64,000 nucleotides of DNA from Shinella sp. XGS7 (GCF_020535565.1 NZ_CP084758.1:4415001-4479000), one strand, 5' to 3'; shown: positions 28,528 through 39,709, counted from the stretch's first letter. The notes: generated by a model from the sequence alone, not told the origin. Made by a program: numbers and translations.

Positions 28528-28576
28528 GGGACGCATCCCGTCCCGCGCAACTCCGGCAAGTTAGGGAGCCTCCCTA
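28528..28576 (-). promoter_or_regulatory. Two inverted repeats upstream of the MNIO operon
   Basis: GGGACG (28528-28533) with CGTCCC (28539-28544), and the 15-nt palindrome TAGGGAGCCTCCCTA (28562-28576), lie 93-141 nt before the 87-aa gene. The second overlaps the stop of the following methyltransferase gene. They are plausible operators; no known consensus is recognised. Confidence 0.4.
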
Positions 28577-29362
28577 GACCGCACTCAGGCGCTGGCGCGC
28601 GCTTTCATAGAGGCAGACGGCCGCGGCGCTGCCCACGTTCAGCGACTCCTCACCCCCAGGTTGCGGGATGCCGACGCTGAGTGCGCAGCGCTGCATCAGG
28701 GCCGGCTGCACGCCCTGCCCTTCATGGCCCATGACCCAGGCACAGGGGCTGGGCAGGCGGGTCTGGTGCAGCTGCGACTGGGCGTGCGAGCTGGTGGCGA
28801 TCAGGGGCAGGTCCAGGCCGTCCAGGTCTTCGGGCGCCAGGCCCTCGACCAGGCGCAGGCCGAAATGCGCGCCCATGCCGGCGCGCAGCACCTTGGCGCT
28901 CCACAGCGCCGCCGTGCCCTTGAGCGCCAGCACCTGGCGAAAGCCGAAGGCCGCGGCGCTGCGCAGGATGGTGCCCACATTGCCGGCGTCCTGCAGGCGG
29001 TCCAGCACCACGCTGTCCTGGCCCTTGAGCGGCCTCAGGTCCATGGCGTGCGTCACCTCGAAGCCGATCTGGGCCGGCGACTCCAGGCCGCTGATGCTCT
29101 TGAACAGGGCCGGGGGCAGGACCAGCACGCGCGGCGCGGCATCGGCCAGCTCGCGCAGCGCGGGCTCGGCATAGGCGGTCTCGCTGACCACGGCCAGCGT
29201 GGGCTGCTGGCCGCGCTGCAGCAGGGCGCGGGCCAGATGGTCACCCTCCAGCCAGACCGAGCCCAGCTTGCGGTAGGCCGCGGCGTCCTGGCTCAGCTTG
29301 CGCAGGCGCTGCAGGCTGGGATTGTCCCGGGCGGTGATGTGCAGGACCTTGGGCGTGCTCAT
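28574..29362 (-). CDS. SpoU/TrmH-family RNA 2'-O-methyltransferase
   Basis: A 262-aa SPOUT methyltransferase acting on rRNA or tRNA ribose. An N-terminal substrate-binding domain ([19 protein letters not shown], then [15 protein letters not shown]) precedes the knotted SAM domain with the three motifs [32 protein letters not shown] and [20 protein letters not shown]. It starts at the ATG at 29360-29362, overlapping the rnhB stop (ATGA). RlmB or another TrmH paralogue is possible; the target nucleotide cannot be read. Confidence 0.88.
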   Translation of the reverse strand: MSTPKVLHITARDNPSLQRLRKLSQDAAAYRKLGSVWLEGDHLARALLQRGQQPTLAVVSETAYAEPALRELADAAPRVLVLPPALFKSISGLESPAQIGFEVTHAMDLRPLKGQDSVVLDRLQDAGNVGTILRSAAAFGFRQVLALKGTAALWSAKVLRAGMGAHFGLRLVEGLAPEDLDGLDLPLIATSSHAQSQLHQTRLPSPCAWVMGHEGQGVQPALMQRCALSVGIPQPGGEESLNVGSAAAVCLYESARQRLSAV

Positions 29363-29997
29363 GGGGCGGAAGTCTCCAGGATCTGGCGCACCGGGGCGAA
29401 GCTGCGCCGGTGCCAGGCGCTCACGCCATGGGCACGCAGGGCGGCCAGATGATCGGCGGTGGGATAGCCCTTGTGGGTGGCAAAGCCGTACTCGGGATGG
29501 GTCTCGTGCATGGCCAGGCATTGGCGGTCGCGCGTGACCTTGGCCAGGATGGAAGCGGCCGAGATGGCCTGCACCAGGGCGTCGCCCTTGACGATGGCCT
29601 CGGCCGGCACCTTGAGCACGGGCAGGCGGTTGCCGTCCACCAGCACCTTGGCGGGCTTGAGGCGCAGGCCCTCCACCGCGCGGCGCATGGCCAGCAGGGT
29701 GGCCTGCAGGATGTTGAGCTGGTCGATCTCTTCCACACTGGCCTCGGCAATGCAGCAGCACAGGGCCTTGGCACGGATCTCGTCGAACAGGCGCTCGCGC
29801 TTCTTCTCGCTCAGGGTCTTGGAGTCGCCCAGGCCGGCAATCGGATTGAGCTCGTCCAGGATCACCGCGGCCGCCACCACCGGACCGGCCAGGGGGCCGC
29901 GGCCGGCCTCGTCCACGCCGGCGATCAGGCCCGGCGCGTCCCAGGCCAGGCCCAGCTGCTGCGGGGGCTCAGAGGCCGATGACTTGCGCAATGGCAT
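29359..29997 (-). CDS. rnhB: Ribonuclease HII
   Basis: A 212-aa RNase HII, which removes ribonucleotides and RNA primers from RNA-DNA hybrids. The catalytic acids appear in [20 protein letters not shown] (Asp and Glu), LVDGNRLP and [10 protein letters not shown]. The start at 29995-29997 overlaps the lpxB coding end by 29 nt; the longer upstream open frame is an lpxB shadow. The lpxA-lpxB-rnhB order is the usual one. Confidence 0.95.
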   Translation of the reverse strand: MPLRKSSASEPPQQLGLAWDAPGLIAGVDEAGRGPLAGPVVAAAVILDELNPIAGLGDSKTLSEKKRERLFDEIRAKALCCCIAEASVEEIDQLNILQATLLAMRRAVEGLRLKPAKVLVDGNRLPVLKVPAEAIVKGDALVQAISAASILAKVTRDRQCLAMHETHPEYGFATHKGYPTADHLAALRAHGVSAWHRRSFAPVRQILETSAP

Positions 29998-31105
29998 CGG
30001 TGGCCAGCTGGGCCGTGTTGCGGCGCAGGAGTTGGTGTTGCTCGGCAAAGCGGGCCTGCACCCGGGCGTAGCGCTCGGGCTCGTCCAGCCAGGCCAGGCC
30101 CTCGGCGGCCAGGGCCTCGGGCGTGCACTCGTCCTGCAGCAACTCGGGCACCAGGAACTCGCGCGCCAGCACATTGGGCAGGCCCACCCAGGGCTGGTAG
30201 CGCTGGCCGCTGATGCGGCGCCAGTTCAGCCAGTGCATGCGGTAGGCGATCACCATGGGGCGCTTGAAGAGCGCGGCCTCCAGGGTGGCGGTGCCGCTGG
30301 CCACCAGGGTCACGTCGCAGGCGGCCAGGGCCTCGTGCGAGCGGCCGTCCAGCAGCTGGATCTCCAGGCCGGCGGGCACCAGGGGTTCGATCAGGGCGCG
30401 CAGGCCCGGCGCCACCGGCAGCACGAAGCGCAGCGCCGGCCGCGCTTTCTGCATCAGGGCTGCGGCCTGCAGCAGGGGCGCGGCGATATAGCGCACCTCG
30501 CTCTTGCGGCTGCCCGGCAGCAGGGCCACCACGGTGTCGCCCTCCCCCAGGCCCAGGGCCGCGCGGCTGGCCGCGCGCGGCGGCTCCAGCGGAATCGCGT
30601 CGGCCAGCGGATGGCCCACATAGGTGGCGGCGATGCCGGCCTCGTGCAGCAGGGCCGGCTCGAAGGGGAAGAGGCAGAGCACATGGTCCACCGAGTCGCG
30701 GATCTTCTGCACCCGCTCGCCGCGCCAGGCCCAGATGGAGGGGCAGACGAAGTGGATGGCCTTGACGCCCTCGGCCTTGAGCCGGGCCTCGACCACGAAG
30801 TTGAAGTCCGGCGCGTCGATGCCGATGAAGGCACGCGGCTTGTCGGCCAGCAAGCGCCCCATCAGCTGCTTGCGGATGGCCAGGATCTCGCGCAGATGCA
30901 TCAGCGCGTCCACATAGCCGAAGACCGAGAGCTTGTGATGCGGCCACCAGGACTCGAAGCCCGCCTGGTCCATGCGCGGCCCGCCGATGCCCTGGGCCTG
31001 CAGCTCGGGCCAGCGCTGGCGCAGGCCGGCCAGCAGCAGGCCACCGAGCAGATCACCGGAGGCCTCGCCGGCCACCATGCCAAAGCGGGGCGCGGTATCG
31101 ATCAT
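29969..31105 (-). CDS. lpxB: Lipid-A-disaccharide synthase
   Basis: A 378-aa GT19 glycosyltransferase that joins UDP-2,3-diacylglucosamine and lipid X to form the lipid A disaccharide at the inner membrane. Signatures: [20 protein letters not shown] at the start, then [52 protein letters not shown] and [20 protein letters not shown]. Length is normal. It lies 4 nt from lpxA. Confidence 0.97.
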   Translation of the reverse strand: MIDTAPRFGMVAGEASGDLLGGLLLAGLRQRWPELQAQGIGGPRMDQAGFESWWPHHKLSVFGYVDALMHLREILAIRKQLMGRLLADKPRAFIGIDAPDFNFVVEARLKAEGVKAIHFVCPSIWAWRGERVQKIRDSVDHVLCLFPFEPALLHEAGIAATYVGHPLADAIPLEPPRAASRAALGLGEGDTVVALLPGSRKSEVRYIAAPLLQAAALMQKARPALRFVLPVAPGLRALIEPLVPAGLEIQLLDGRSHEALAACDVTLVASGTATLEAALFKRPMVIAYRMHWLNWRRISGQRYQPWVGLPNVLAREFLVPELLQDECTPEALAAEGLAWLDEPERYARVQARFAEQHQLLRRNTAQLATDAIAQVIGL

Positions 31106-31109
31106 GGTG

Positions 31110-31892
31110 TCAGCGGATGATGCCGCGCGAGGCGGTCTTGAGGAAGTCCAGCATCAGCTGGATGGTGTCGCGCGCCTCGGGGTGCGAGGCCTGCAGGCCC
31201 GCCATCTCGATCTGGGCCTGGTCCACGGTCAGCCCGCGGCGGTACAGCAGGCGGTACATCTGCTTGACCGCATTGAGCTGCTCGGGCGTGAAGCCGCGGC
31301 GCTTGAGGCCTTCGAGATTGAAGCTGCGCGCCTCGGCGATATTGCCGGCGGCCATGATGAAGGGCGGCAGATCCTGGAACAGGATGGAGCCCAGGCCTGT
31401 CATGCTGTGCGCGCCGATGTGCACGAACTGGTGCACCGCGGTGAAGCCGCCCAGGATGGCCCAGTCACCCACATGCACATGGCCGGCCAGCTGCGCGTTA
31501 TTGGCCATGATGACCCGGTTGCCCACCTTGCAGTCATGGGCCAGGTGCACATAGGCCATGATCCAGTTGTCGTCGCCCAGCGCCGTGATGCCATCGTCCT
31601 GCACCGTGCCGCGGTTCATGGTGCAGAACTCGCGGATGGTGTTGCGATCACCCACGATCAGCTGGGTCGGCTCGCCAGCGTACTTCTTGTCCTGCGGCGC
31701 GGCGCCCAGGGAGGCGAACTGGAAGATCTTGTTGTCGCGACCGATAGTGGTCGGCCCCTCGATCACGCAGTGCGGACCCACGGTGGTGCCGGCGCCGATG
31801 CGTACACCGGCGCCGATCACCGTGTAGGGACCGACCGAGACCGAGCTGTCCAGCTCGGCCTTGGGATCGATGACGGCGGTGGCATGGATCAT
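31110..31892 (-). CDS. lpxA: UDP-N-acetylglucosamine acyltransferase LpxA
   Basis: A 260-aa trimeric left-handed beta-helix enzyme that adds the first hydroxyacyl chain in lipid A synthesis. Hexapeptide repeats run from the start ([20 protein letters not shown]) to about residue 190. The catalytic His is in [12 protein letters not shown] (His119 here), with [20 protein letters not shown] following. The C-terminal helices contain [12 protein letters not shown]. It is 19 nt after fabZ. Confidence 0.97.
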   Translation of the reverse strand: MIHATAVIDPKAELDSSVSVGPYTVIGAGVRIGAGTTVGPHCVIEGPTTIGRDNKIFQFASLGAAPQDKKYAGEPTQLIVGDRNTIREFCTMNRGTVQDDGITALGDDNWIMAYVHLAHDCKVGNRVIMANNAQLAGHVHVGDWAILGGFTAVHQFVHIGAHSMTGLGSILFQDLPPFIMAAGNIAEARSFNLEGLKRRGFTPEQLNAVKQMYRLLYRRGLTVDQAQIEMAGLQASHPEARDTIQLMLDFLKTASRGIIR

Positions 31893-31911
31893 GGCCAGGG
31901 CCCTCTCCCGC

Positions 31912-32370
31912 TCAGGCGACTTCGATGCGACGCATGGTGCACATCAGTTCGGCCTCGCAGGCGATGTCCCCGCCCACATAGGCCTTGCCGGTGTACTTGA
32001 AGATGCCGGCCTTGGCGCGGTCCAGGGTCACGTCCAGCACCAGCTGGTCGCCCGGCTCCACGGGGCGCTTGAAGCGTGCGCCGTCAATGCCGGCGAAGTA
32101 GCAGACCGTGCTGTCGTCCAGCTCGGTGTCCAGGCTGATCAGGGTCAGCACGGTGGCGGCCTGGGCCATGGCTTCGAGCATCAGCACGCCGGGCATCACC
32201 GGACGGTGCGGGAAGTGGCCCAGAAAGTGCGGCTCGTTGATGCTGACGTTCTTCAGCGCGCGGATGCGCTTGCCCTTGTCCAGTTCCAGCACGCGGTCGA
32301 TCAGCAGGATCGGGTAGCGGTGCGGGATCTTCTTGAGGATCTGATGGATGTCCAGGGTCGTCGTCGTCAT
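31912..32370 (-). CDS. fabZ: 3-hydroxyacyl-[ACP] dehydratase FabZ
   Basis: A 152-aa hotdog-fold dehydratase that removes water from hydroxyacyl-ACP in fatty acid elongation. Active site residues: His in [15 protein letters not shown] and Glu in LMLEAMAQ. The N-terminus reads [17 protein letters not shown], typical. The start is the ATG at 32368-32370, overlapping the lpxD stop by four bases, so lpxD and fabZ are translationally coupled. Confidence 0.97.
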   Translation of the reverse strand: MTTTTLDIHQILKKIPHRYPILLIDRVLELDKGKRIRALKNVSINEPHFLGHFPHRPVMPGVLMLEAMAQAATVLTLISLDTELDDSTVCYFAGIDGARFKRPVEPGDQLVLDVTLDRAKAGIFKYTGKAYVGGDIACEAELMCTMRRIEVA

Positions 32371-33395
32371 GCTTTCTTCTCCAGCGCTCTGAGGCGCTCT
32401 CGCAAGGCGTGCAGCTGTCGCAGCGTCGCCGCGTTCTTTTCCCAACTGGCGTTCTCGTCGAACGGAAACACGCCGCTGTACTGGCCCGGCTTGGCAATGC
32501 TGCGCGTCACCACCGTGGCGGCCGAGACATGCACGCCGTCGGCCAGGCTCAGATGGCCCAGCACGATGGCACCGCCACCGACCGTGCAGCCGCGGCCGAT
32601 CACGGCACTGCCGGCCACGCCGGCACAACCGGCCATCGCCGTGTGGGCACCCACCTTCACGTTGTGGCCGATCTGCACCAGATTGTCCAGCTTGACGCCA
32701 TCCTCCAGCACCGTGTCGTCCAGGGCGCCGCGGTCTATGCAGCTGTTGGCGCCGATCTCCACATCGTCACCGATGCGCACCGCGCCGAGCTGCTCGATCT
32801 TTTCCCAGCGCCCGCCCGTAGGGGCGAAGCCAAAGCCGTCGGCACCGATCACCACGCCGCTGTGCAGGATGCAGCGCGCGCCGATGCGGCAGTCAAAGCC
32901 CAGGGTGACGCGCGGGGCCAGCCGGCTGCCCTCGCCCACCACGGCACGCTCGCCGATCACGCAGTGTGCGCCGATGCGGGCCCCCGCACCGATGCGAGCC
33001 CCCGCCTCGATCACGGCCAACGGGCCGATGTCCACACCGGAGCCGAGCTCGGCCGTGGGATCAATCACCGCGCTGGGGTGCACGCGCGGCGCCCCCAGCG
33101 GACGCACCTGCGCGGCCCACCACTGGGTCAGGCGGGCGAAGTAGAGGTAGGGATCGGGCGTGAGGATATAGCTGCCGCCGCGGGCCTCGGCGGCCTCGCG
33201 CAGCGCCGGTGCCAGGATCACGCAAGCGGCCGCGCTGCCGGCCAGCTGCTGCTGGTAGCGCGGGTTGGCCAGGAAGGCGATGGTGGCGGCATCGGCGTCC
33301 TCAAGCGGGCCGATGCGCTCGATCACCGGATCGGGAGCACCAAGAAGATCGCCGCCCAAGGCGGCGATCAGTTCGGCAACAGTGATCTTGGGCAA
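32367..33395 (-). CDS. lpxD: UDP-3-O-acylglucosamine N-acyltransferase LpxD
   Basis: A 342-aa trimeric enzyme adding the N-linked hydroxyacyl chain in lipid A synthesis. The uridine-binding N-terminal domain is residues ~1-100, followed by hexapeptide repeats (~105-290; [20 protein letters not shown]) with the catalytic His in [17 protein letters not shown], and a C-terminal helix that binds ACP. It is 16 nt after the skp gene. Confidence 0.97.
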   Translation of the reverse strand: MPKITVAELIAALGGDLLGAPDPVIERIGPLEDADAATIAFLANPRYQQQLAGSAAACVILAPALREAAEARGGSYILTPDPYLYFARLTQWWAAQVRPLGAPRVHPSAVIDPTAELGSGVDIGPLAVIEAGARIGAGARIGAHCVIGERAVVGEGSRLAPRVTLGFDCRIGARCILHSGVVIGADGFGFAPTGGRWEKIEQLGAVRIGDDVEIGANSCIDRGALDDTVLEDGVKLDNLVQIGHNVKVGAHTAMAGCAGVAGSAVIGRGCTVGGGAIVLGHLSLADGVHVSAATVVTRSIAKPGQYSGVFPFDENASWEKNAATLRQLHALRERLRALEKKA

Positions 33396-33411
33396 GATCG
33401 GACCGTAGTGC

Positions 33412-33921
33412 TTACTTCTGCGTGTTCAGCGCGTCGATCACCTTCTTGGTGATGTCGATGCGGTTGCTGGCGTGCAGCGCGTCCTGCACGATCAGGTCGT
33501 ACTTCTCGGCGTCGAAGATCTGCTTGATGACCTTGTTGGCACGCTCGACCAGGACCGACAGCTCCTCGTTCTTGCGCTGGGCCAGGTCTTCCTGCCACTC
33601 GCGGCGCTTGCGCTGCAGATCGCGGTCGGCCTCGACCAGATCGCGCTGGCGACGGCCACGCTCGTTCTCGCTCAGCGTGGGCGCATCCTTTTCCAGCTTG
33701 TCGGCAGCGCCGCGCAGCTTGGTTTCCAGATCCTTGAGCTCTTTCTCGCGCTTGCTGAACTCGGCCTCGAGCTTGGCTTGAGCGGCCTTGGCCAAGTTGG
33801 CCTCCCGCATCACGCGCTCGCTGTTGACATAGCCGATCTTGATTTCCTGTGCTTGCAGGCCCGCGGCCGAGGCGCACAGCATGGCAGCGACAGCCACCGA
33901 TTTCAACAGCTTGCTCTTCAT
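33412..33921 (-). CDS. skp: Periplasmic OmpH/Skp chaperone
   Basis: A 169-aa periplasmic holdase for unfolded outer-membrane proteins. A signal peptide ([20 protein letters not shown], then GLQAQEI) precedes a mature N-terminus [12 protein letters not shown] and a long charged coiled coil (~45-125) forming the tentacles. One base overlaps between the bamA stop and this start, so it is coupled to bamA. Confidence 0.93.
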   Translation of the reverse strand: MKSKLLKSVAVAAMLCASAAGLQAQEIKIGYVNSERVMREANLAKAAQAKLEAEFSKREKELKDLETKLRGAADKLEKDAPTLSENERGRRQRDLVEADRDLQRKRREWQEDLAQRKNEELSVLVERANKVIKQIFDAEKYDLIVQDALHASNRIDITKKVIDALNTQK

Positions 33922-36230
33922 CAGAATGCAGTCCCGATCTGGAATTGGAAACGTTCTATTCTATCCGTAGGCTTCTTGCGCACCGGCGAGCCATAACTCA
34001 TCTTGAGGGGGCCCATCGGGGAAAGCCATGACAAGCCGATACCGGCCGAAGCGCGGATGTCGTCGCTCTTGATCTTCTCGTGAGCGCCCCAGACATTGCC
34101 GGCGTCAAAGAAGCCGAACAGACGGAAGGTCTTGTCATTGCCCGCTCCAGGAACGGGCACATAGAGCTCGGCGTTGACATTCATGCGGCGATTGCCGCCC
34201 GAATAGGAGCCGGTTACGTCCACCGGGCCCAGGGAGTTGCCCTCAAACACACGCACCGAGCCCAGGCCGCCGGCGTAGAAGTTCTTGAAGATGGGATAGG
34301 GCTTGCCGTTCAGGCCCTTGCCCCAGCCCAGTTCGCCGTTCAGGCCCAGGGTGAACTTGCTGCTCCACAGCGGGATGTAATGCTGGTACTGCACGTTCGC
34401 GCGCATGTAGCGCGAATCGCCGGCCGGGCTCAGCTCCAGGTTGACGCGCTGGTACTTGCCGCGGGTCGGGGAGATGATGCTGTCGCGGTCGTCGCGCTGC
34501 CAGCCGATGGTCAGCGGGATGGCGATGCTGGAGGAGCCGAACTGCTGGCGGAACAGGAAGTAGCTGTTGGGCAGGCCCGTGGAGGTGGAGATACGGGTCT
34601 TCTCGTAGCCGATGCCGAAGAACACCGTGTCCACTTCCGAGAAGGGCACGCCGAAGCGGACGGCCGCACCATGGCTGACCAGCTCGTACTCCTCACCCAG
34701 GGTGTTGAGCGGCTTGGTGGTGCGGTAGAACAGGTCCACGGCGCGCGAGACACCGTCCACCGTGAAGTAGGGGTCCACCGTGGACAGCACCAGGGCGCGG
34801 CCGGTCTTGGCGGTGTTGAGCTCGATGCCCAGGTAGTTGCCCGAGCCGAAGACATTGTCCTGCTTGATCGAGCCCGACAGCGAGAGGCGCTGCTGGCTGG
34901 AGTAGCCCGCGCCCACCATGATGTTGCCGGTGGGGCGCTCGGTCACGGTCAGGGTCACATCCACCTGGTCGGGCGCGCCGGGCACCTCGGCCGTGTCGAT
35001 GTTCACGTCCTTAAAATAGCCCAGACGCTCCACGCGGTCTCGCGAGGCCTTGATCTTGGTGCCGTCGTACCAGGCCGATTCGAACTGGCGGAACTCGCGG
35101 CGAATGACTTCGTCGCGGGTGCGGGTGTTGCCCGAGACGATGACGCGGCGCACATAGACGCGGCGCTGCGGCTCGGCCACGAAGGTCACGACCACCTGGC
35201 CGGTGGCACGGTCGATCTCGGGACGGCTGTCCACGCGGGCGAAGGCGTAGCCAAAGGTGCCGTAGAGGTCGGAGAAGGCGCGCGTGGTGGCGGCCACGGC
35301 CTCGCCGCGATAGGGCTCGCCGGGCTTGAGCATGATGAGGCTCTTGAAGTCCTCCTCGCGCCCCATGAAGTCGCCTTCCAGCTTGACCGCCGTGACGGTG
35401 TAGGGCTGGCCTTCGCTGACGGTGATCGCGATGTCGATGCTCTGCTTGTCCGGCGAGATGGTCACCTGGGTGGATGTGACGGCAAACTCCAGATAGCCGC
35501 GATTCAGGTAGTAGGAGCGCAGCGTCTCCAGGTCGGCGTTGAGCTTGGCGCGCGAGTAGCGGTCCGTCTTGGTGTACCAGGTCAGCCAGCCGCTGGTGGT
35601 CTGCTCGAACAGGCCGGTCAGCGTGCTCTCGGAGAAGACCTTGCTGCCCAGCACGCGGATCTGGCCGATCTTGGCGGGCTCGCCCTCGGTCACCTGGAAG
35701 CTGACGTTGACGCGGTTGCGCTCCAGCGGCGTGATGGTGGTGGTGACCTCGGCGCCATAGAGACTGCGGGTCAGGTACTGGCGCTTGAGCTCCTGCTCGG
35801 CGCGGTCGGCCAGGGCCTTGTCGAAGGGCTTGCCTTCGCCGATGCCCACGTCCTTGAGCGACTTGGTCAGGGCCTCGGTATCGAATTCCTTGAGACCAAC
35901 AAAGCTCACCGCGGCGATGATGGGACGCTCCTCGATCACGACCACGGCGGAGTCGCCGTCGATCTGGATGCGCACGTCCTTGAACAGGCCGGTGGCGAAC
36001 AGGGCGCGCAGGGCGGCGGCGCCCTTCTCGTCGTTATAGGTGTCGCCGATGCGGAAGGGCAGCGAGGCGAAGACGGTACCGGGGTCGGTACGCTGCAGGC
36101 CCTCGACACGGATGTCCTTGAGTACAAAGGGATCAACCGCCCAAGCGGAGCCAGCCTGCAGGGCAGCGGCCAACGCCAGACTCAGGACAGAGGGGCGCAG
36201 GCGCGCAGACGGGAGGCGAGATACGGACAT
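33921..36230 (-). CDS. bamA: Outer-membrane protein assembly factor BamA
   Basis: A 769-aa Omp85 protein, the core of the BAM machine. A signal peptide ends near residue 31 (LQAGSAWA). Five POTRA domains span ~35-430 (the first with FVLKDIRVEGLQRTDPGTVF), then a 16-strand barrel ending in Phe (FQFQIGTAF), the normal outer-membrane C-terminal signal. The lid loop region LGPVDVTGSYSGGNRRMNVN is visible. It sits between rseP and skp, the conserved envelope-biogenesis order. Confidence 0.97.
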   Translation of the reverse strand: MSVSRLPSARLRPSVLSLALAAALQAGSAWAVDPFVLKDIRVEGLQRTDPGTVFASLPFRIGDTYNDEKGAAALRALFATGLFKDVRIQIDGDSAVVVIEERPIIAAVSFVGLKEFDTEALTKSLKDVGIGEGKPFDKALADRAEQELKRQYLTRSLYGAEVTTTITPLERNRVNVSFQVTEGEPAKIGQIRVLGSKVFSESTLTGLFEQTTSGWLTWYTKTDRYSRAKLNADLETLRSYYLNRGYLEFAVTSTQVTISPDKQSIDIAITVSEGQPYTVTAVKLEGDFMGREEDFKSLIMLKPGEPYRGEAVAATTRAFSDLYGTFGYAFARVDSRPEIDRATGQVVVTFVAEPQRRVYVRRVIVSGNTRTRDEVIRREFRQFESAWYDGTKIKASRDRVERLGYFKDVNIDTAEVPGAPDQVDVTLTVTERPTGNIMVGAGYSSQQRLSLSGSIKQDNVFGSGNYLGIELNTAKTGRALVLSTVDPYFTVDGVSRAVDLFYRTTKPLNTLGEEYELVSHGAAVRFGVPFSEVDTVFFGIGYEKTRISTSTGLPNSYFLFRQQFGSSSIAIPLTIGWQRDDRDSIISPTRGKYQRVNLELSPAGDSRYMRANVQYQHYIPLWSSKFTLGLNGELGWGKGLNGKPYPIFKNFYAGGLGSVRVFEGNSLGPVDVTGSYSGGNRRMNVNAELYVPVPGAGNDKTFRLFGFFDAGNVWGAHEKIKSDDIRASAGIGLSWLSPMGPLKMSYGSPVRKKPTDRIERFQFQIGTAF

Positions 36231-36240
36231 GCGGGTGAGG

Positions 36241-37617
36241 TCAATGCAGGCCCAGCAAGCGGGCCATGTCGTTGGAAAGGGCCAAGGTCATCATCAGCAA
36301 CATGATCAGCACGCCAGCGCGCTGCAGCTGCCGTTGCCACCATTCCGAGACGGGGCGGCCGCTCAGACCCTCGAAAAGATAATACATCAGGTGTCCGCCA
36401 TCGAGCATCGGCAGCGGCAGCAGGTTCAGCACCGCGAGGCTCACGCTGACCAGGGCCAGAAAGCCCAGGTACTGAGCCGGCCCCATGCGAGCGGACTGGC
36501 CGGCGTAGTCGGCAATGGTGATGGGGCCGCTGAGATTCTTCAGCGAGGCCTCGCCGATCAGCATGCGGCCGAAGGTGTTCAGGGTCAGGGCCGAGACCTC
36601 CCAGGTCCGGCGCGCGCCCTGCCACAGCGACTCCAGCGGCCCATGGCTCACGGTGACCTGTTCGGGCGGGGCGCCAATCTGGGCCTCGATACGGCCCAGC
36701 AGCTGGCCGCCATCGCGCACGATCTTGGGGCGCAGCTCCAGGCTCAAGACCTGACCCGCGCGCTCCAGCTGCCACAACATGGGCGCGGCGCGCTGCCCCT
36801 CGGTGCCGCCCTGCCCGCTGGCGCGGATGCGCTCGCGCAGCGCGGCCGCGTCCGTCACCGGCTGACCGTCCACGCTCAGCACCCGGTCACCGCGCCGCAG
36901 GCCGGCCTCGGCGCCGGCGCCGCCGGCGCTCAGCTCGCCCAGCACCGGCGCCATGAAGGGGCCGCCCAGACCGATGCGGCGCAGCAGCTGGGCATCAAGC
37001 TCGCGCTTCTCGAGGCCATCGGTATCCAGCACCAGCTGGCGCTGGCCATGGCCCTGGGCATCGCTCACCGAGAGGTGCAGCTTGCGCCCATCGGACACGG
37101 CCTGGGTCAGCTGCCAGCGCAGCTCGGGCAGGGATTGCAGCTCCTGCCAGTCCTCGCCATCGGCGGAGACGGCACGCACCCAGTCGCCGGCGCGCAGGCC
37201 GGCCTTGTCGGCCAGGCTGCCGCTCAGGGGCGAGCCCAGCACGGATTTGGGCTCTTCCACCCCCAGCAGACCCACGGCCGCGAAGAGCAGGATGGCCAGC
37301 ACGAAGTTGGCGGCCGGGCCGGCGGCCACGATGGCGGCGCGCTGCCACAGCGGACGGTTGTTGAAGGCGCGCTCGCGCTCGGCCGGCAGCACCGGGCCCT
37401 CGCGCTCGTCGAGCATGCGCACATAACCCCCCAGGGGCAGGGCCGCCAGGGTGAACTCGGTCTCGCCGCGCTGGCGGCGCAGCAGCACCCGACCGAAGCC
37501 CACCGAGAAGCGCAGCACCTTCACGCCGCAGGCCTTGGCCACGCGGTAATGGCCCCACTCGTGCACCACGATCAGCACGCCGAGGGTGAGGACAAAGGCG
37601 AGCAGGGTGGTGAGCAT
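36241..37617 (-). CDS. rseP: Site-2 metalloprotease RseP
   Basis: A 458-aa intramembrane zinc protease that completes cleavage of anti-sigma factors such as RseA. The active site HEWGH is in LIVVHEWGHYRVAK near residue 18, and the third ligand is in LPMLDGGHLMYY. Two PDZ domains lie between them (roughly 115-215 and 220-310). I start at the ATG at 37615-37617, overlapping the dxr stop (ATGA); the longer frame upstream is a dxr shadow. It is 10 nt before bamA. Confidence 0.96.
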   Translation of the reverse strand: MLTTLLAFVLTLGVLIVVHEWGHYRVAKACGVKVLRFSVGFGRVLLRRQRGETEFTLAALPLGGYVRMLDEREGPVLPAERERAFNNRPLWQRAAIVAAGPAANFVLAILLFAAVGLLGVEEPKSVLGSPLSGSLADKAGLRAGDWVRAVSADGEDWQELQSLPELRWQLTQAVSDGRKLHLSVSDAQGHGQRQLVLDTDGLEKRELDAQLLRRIGLGGPFMAPVLGELSAGGAGAEAGLRRGDRVLSVDGQPVTDAAALRERIRASGQGGTEGQRAAPMLWQLERAGQVLSLELRPKIVRDGGQLLGRIEAQIGAPPEQVTVSHGPLESLWQGARRTWEVSALTLNTFGRMLIGEASLKNLSGPITIADYAGQSARMGPAQYLGFLALVSVSLAVLNLLPLPMLDGGHLMYYLFEGLSGRPVSEWWQRQLQRAGVLIMLLMMTLALSNDMARLLGLH

Positions 37618-38828
37618 CAGGCGGACAGCGCAGCGATCAGGGCCTGGGCATGGCGGCGTGCCCGGGCATCGAGGTTCAGCAGGCCCTCGACGCTGGCGCA
37701 TTCGCCAGCCTCGGGATGCAGCTCCTCCAGGGTCTGGCGGTTGACGCGGCAGATCTGGTCAAAGCGCAGGCCGCGCGCCAGGAAGGCGGCCACCGCCTCC
37801 TCATTGGCGGCATTGAGCACCGCGGTGGCGCCCTCCCCGGCCCGCAGGGCTTGCCAGGACAGATAGAGGCCCGGGAAACGGCGCTCGTCCGCCTCCTCGA
37901 AAGTCAGATTGGGCTTGGCCAGGAAATCCAGGGGCTCGGCGCCCGAGGCGATGCGCTCCGGAAAGGCCAGGGCGTAGGCGATGGGCACCCGCATGTCCGG
38001 CGTGCCCAGCTGGGCCAGCACCGAGCGGTCGCGGCACACCACCATGGAGTGGATGATGCTCTGCGGGTGGATCACCACCTTGATCTGCTCGGGCGCGAGA
38101 TTGAAGAGCCAGCGCGCCTCGATCACCTCCAGCGCCTTGTTCATCATGGTGGCGGAGTCCACCGAGATCTTGCGGCCCATCACCCAGTTGGGATGGGCCA
38201 CCGCCTGCTCGGGCGTGACATCGGCCAGACTGGCCGGATCGCGCTGGCGGAAGGGGCCGCCGGAGGCGGTGAGCACGATGTGATCGATGCGCTCGTGCCA
38301 GGTGTCGCGGTCCTCGGGCAGGCACTGGAAGATGGCTGAATGCTCGGAGTCCACCGGCAGCAGGGTGGCACCCCCCTGCTCCACCGCCTGCATGAAGAGC
38401 GCGCCGCCCAGCACGATGGCCTCCTTGTTGGCCAGCAGCAGCTGCTTGCCGGCACGCGCGGCGGCCAGGCAGGGCGCCAGGCCGGCAGAGCCCACGATGG
38501 CAGCCATCACCGCATCCACTTCGGGATGGGCGGCGATCTCGCTCAGAGCTGCCTCACCTGCCAGCACCTCGGTGGCGCAGCCCTGCTCGCGCAGCAGCTC
38601 GCGCAGGCGCGTGGCCAAGCCGGCCTCGGGCAGCACGGCAAAGCGCGGGCGGTACTGCAGGCACTGGGCCGCCAGCTCTTCGACGCGGCTCATGGCACTG
38701 AGCGCGAAAACCTCGTAGCGATCGGGATGGCGGGCCAGCACATCCAGGGTGCTGGTACCGATGGAGCCGGTGGAGCCGAGCACGCAGACCTTGCGCAGGC
38801 CGGAGCGGGAGGAAGCGGAAGCACTCAT
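37617..38828 (-). CDS. dxr: 1-deoxy-D-xylulose 5-phosphate reductoisomerase
   Basis: A 403-aa MEP-pathway enzyme converting DXP to MEP with NADPH and a divalent metal. The NADPH fold is [17 protein letters not shown]. The metal and substrate region has [23 protein letters not shown] and [20 protein letters not shown]. Isoprenoid supply here connects with uppS (downstream in function) and ispG at the right end of the window. It overlaps cdsA by four bases. Confidence 0.98.
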   Translation of the reverse strand: MSASASSRSGLRKVCVLGSTGSIGTSTLDVLARHPDRYEVFALSAMSRVEELAAQCLQYRPRFAVLPEAGLATRLRELLREQGCATEVLAGEAALSEIAAHPEVDAVMAAIVGSAGLAPCLAAARAGKQLLLANKEAIVLGGALFMQAVEQGGATLLPVDSEHSAIFQCLPEDRDTWHERIDHIVLTASGGPFRQRDPASLADVTPEQAVAHPNWVMGRKISVDSATMMNKALEVIEARWLFNLAPEQIKVVIHPQSIIHSMVVCRDRSVLAQLGTPDMRVPIAYALAFPERIASGAEPLDFLAKPNLTFEEADERRFPGLYLSWQALRAGEGATAVLNAANEEAVAAFLARGLRFDQICRVNRQTLEELHPEAGECASVEGLLNLDARARRHAQALIAALSA

Positions 38829-39688
38829 TTCACGGGCACCAGGGAACTCAGCGCCAGGGCCAGCGGAAACACCGGCAGCAGCGCATCAACACGGTCCAGC
38901 ACGCCGCCGTGCCCGGGCAGCAGCTGGCTGCTGTCCTTGGCACCGACCGCGCGCTTGATCAGGGATTCGAACAGATCGCCCACCACGCTCATGCCCGTCA
39001 GGAAGAGCAGCGCCAGCAGGCCGGCAGCCCAGCCCAGCTCGCGCAGCAGACGGCCGTAGAGGCTGGCGGAATCCACCGCCAGGCGGGCATCGATCACATA
39101 GGCCCAGACGGCGCCCAGCACCAGCACGCCCAGCATGCCGGTCCACACGCCCTCCCAGCTCTTGCCAGGGCTGATGGCCGGGGCCAGCTTGCGCCGGCCG
39201 AAGCTGCGGCCGCCGAAATAGGCGAACACATCGGCGGCCCAGACCAAGCAGAAGATGGAAAGCAGGAAATTGATGCCCTGGGCCTTGGCCAGGGCCATGG
39301 CCAGCCAGGCCGCCCACAGGGCCAGGGCGCCCAGCACCAGGCGTGGCAGGCGCGGCAGCAGCGGCCAGCCCGCGGGCCCGCCACGCAGCGCCCGGCTGCC
39401 GCCCAGCACCCACAGGCCGCCCACCAACCACCAGCACCAGGGCGGCGGTGCGCGCAGTTGACCGTCCTGGTTCAGGCCCAGCAGGGTGGCAGCGCAGATG
39501 AGGGCCAGGCCCGCGCCGAAGCCCAGGGCGGCTGCGCCGGGCGCGCCGTTCAGGCGCGACCATTCCCAGCCGGCCGCACCGATCATCAGCAGGGTCAGCA
39601 GGGCGAAGGGCCAGGGCGAGGCCGCAAACAGGGCCGGCAGCAGAACCGCCAGCAGCACCAGGGCGGTGAGGATGCGTTGCTTGAGCAT
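38825..39688 (-). CDS. cdsA: Phosphatidate cytidylyltransferase
   Basis: A 287-aa membrane enzyme making CDP-diacylglycerol, the precursor of all phospholipids. About eight hydrophobic segments are visible, and the C-terminal CdsA signature is clear ([19 protein letters not shown] then [14 protein letters not shown]). It lies 21 nt after uppS and overlaps dxr (ATGA). Confidence 0.96.
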   Translation of the reverse strand: MLKQRILTALVLLAVLLPALFAASPWPFALLTLLMIGAAGWEWSRLNGAPGAAALGFGAGLALICAATLLGLNQDGQLRAPPPWCWWLVGGLWVLGGSRALRGGPAGWPLLPRLPRLVLGALALWAAWLAMALAKAQGINFLLSIFCLVWAADVFAYFGGRSFGRRKLAPAISPGKSWEGVWTGMLGVLVLGAVWAYVIDARLAVDSASLYGRLLRELGWAAGLLALLFLTGMSVVGDLFESLIKRAVGAKDSSQLLPGHGGVLDRVDALLPVFPLALALSSLVPVK

Positions 39689-39709
39689 GGGCAGGGGCCG
39701 CGCGGGCCG

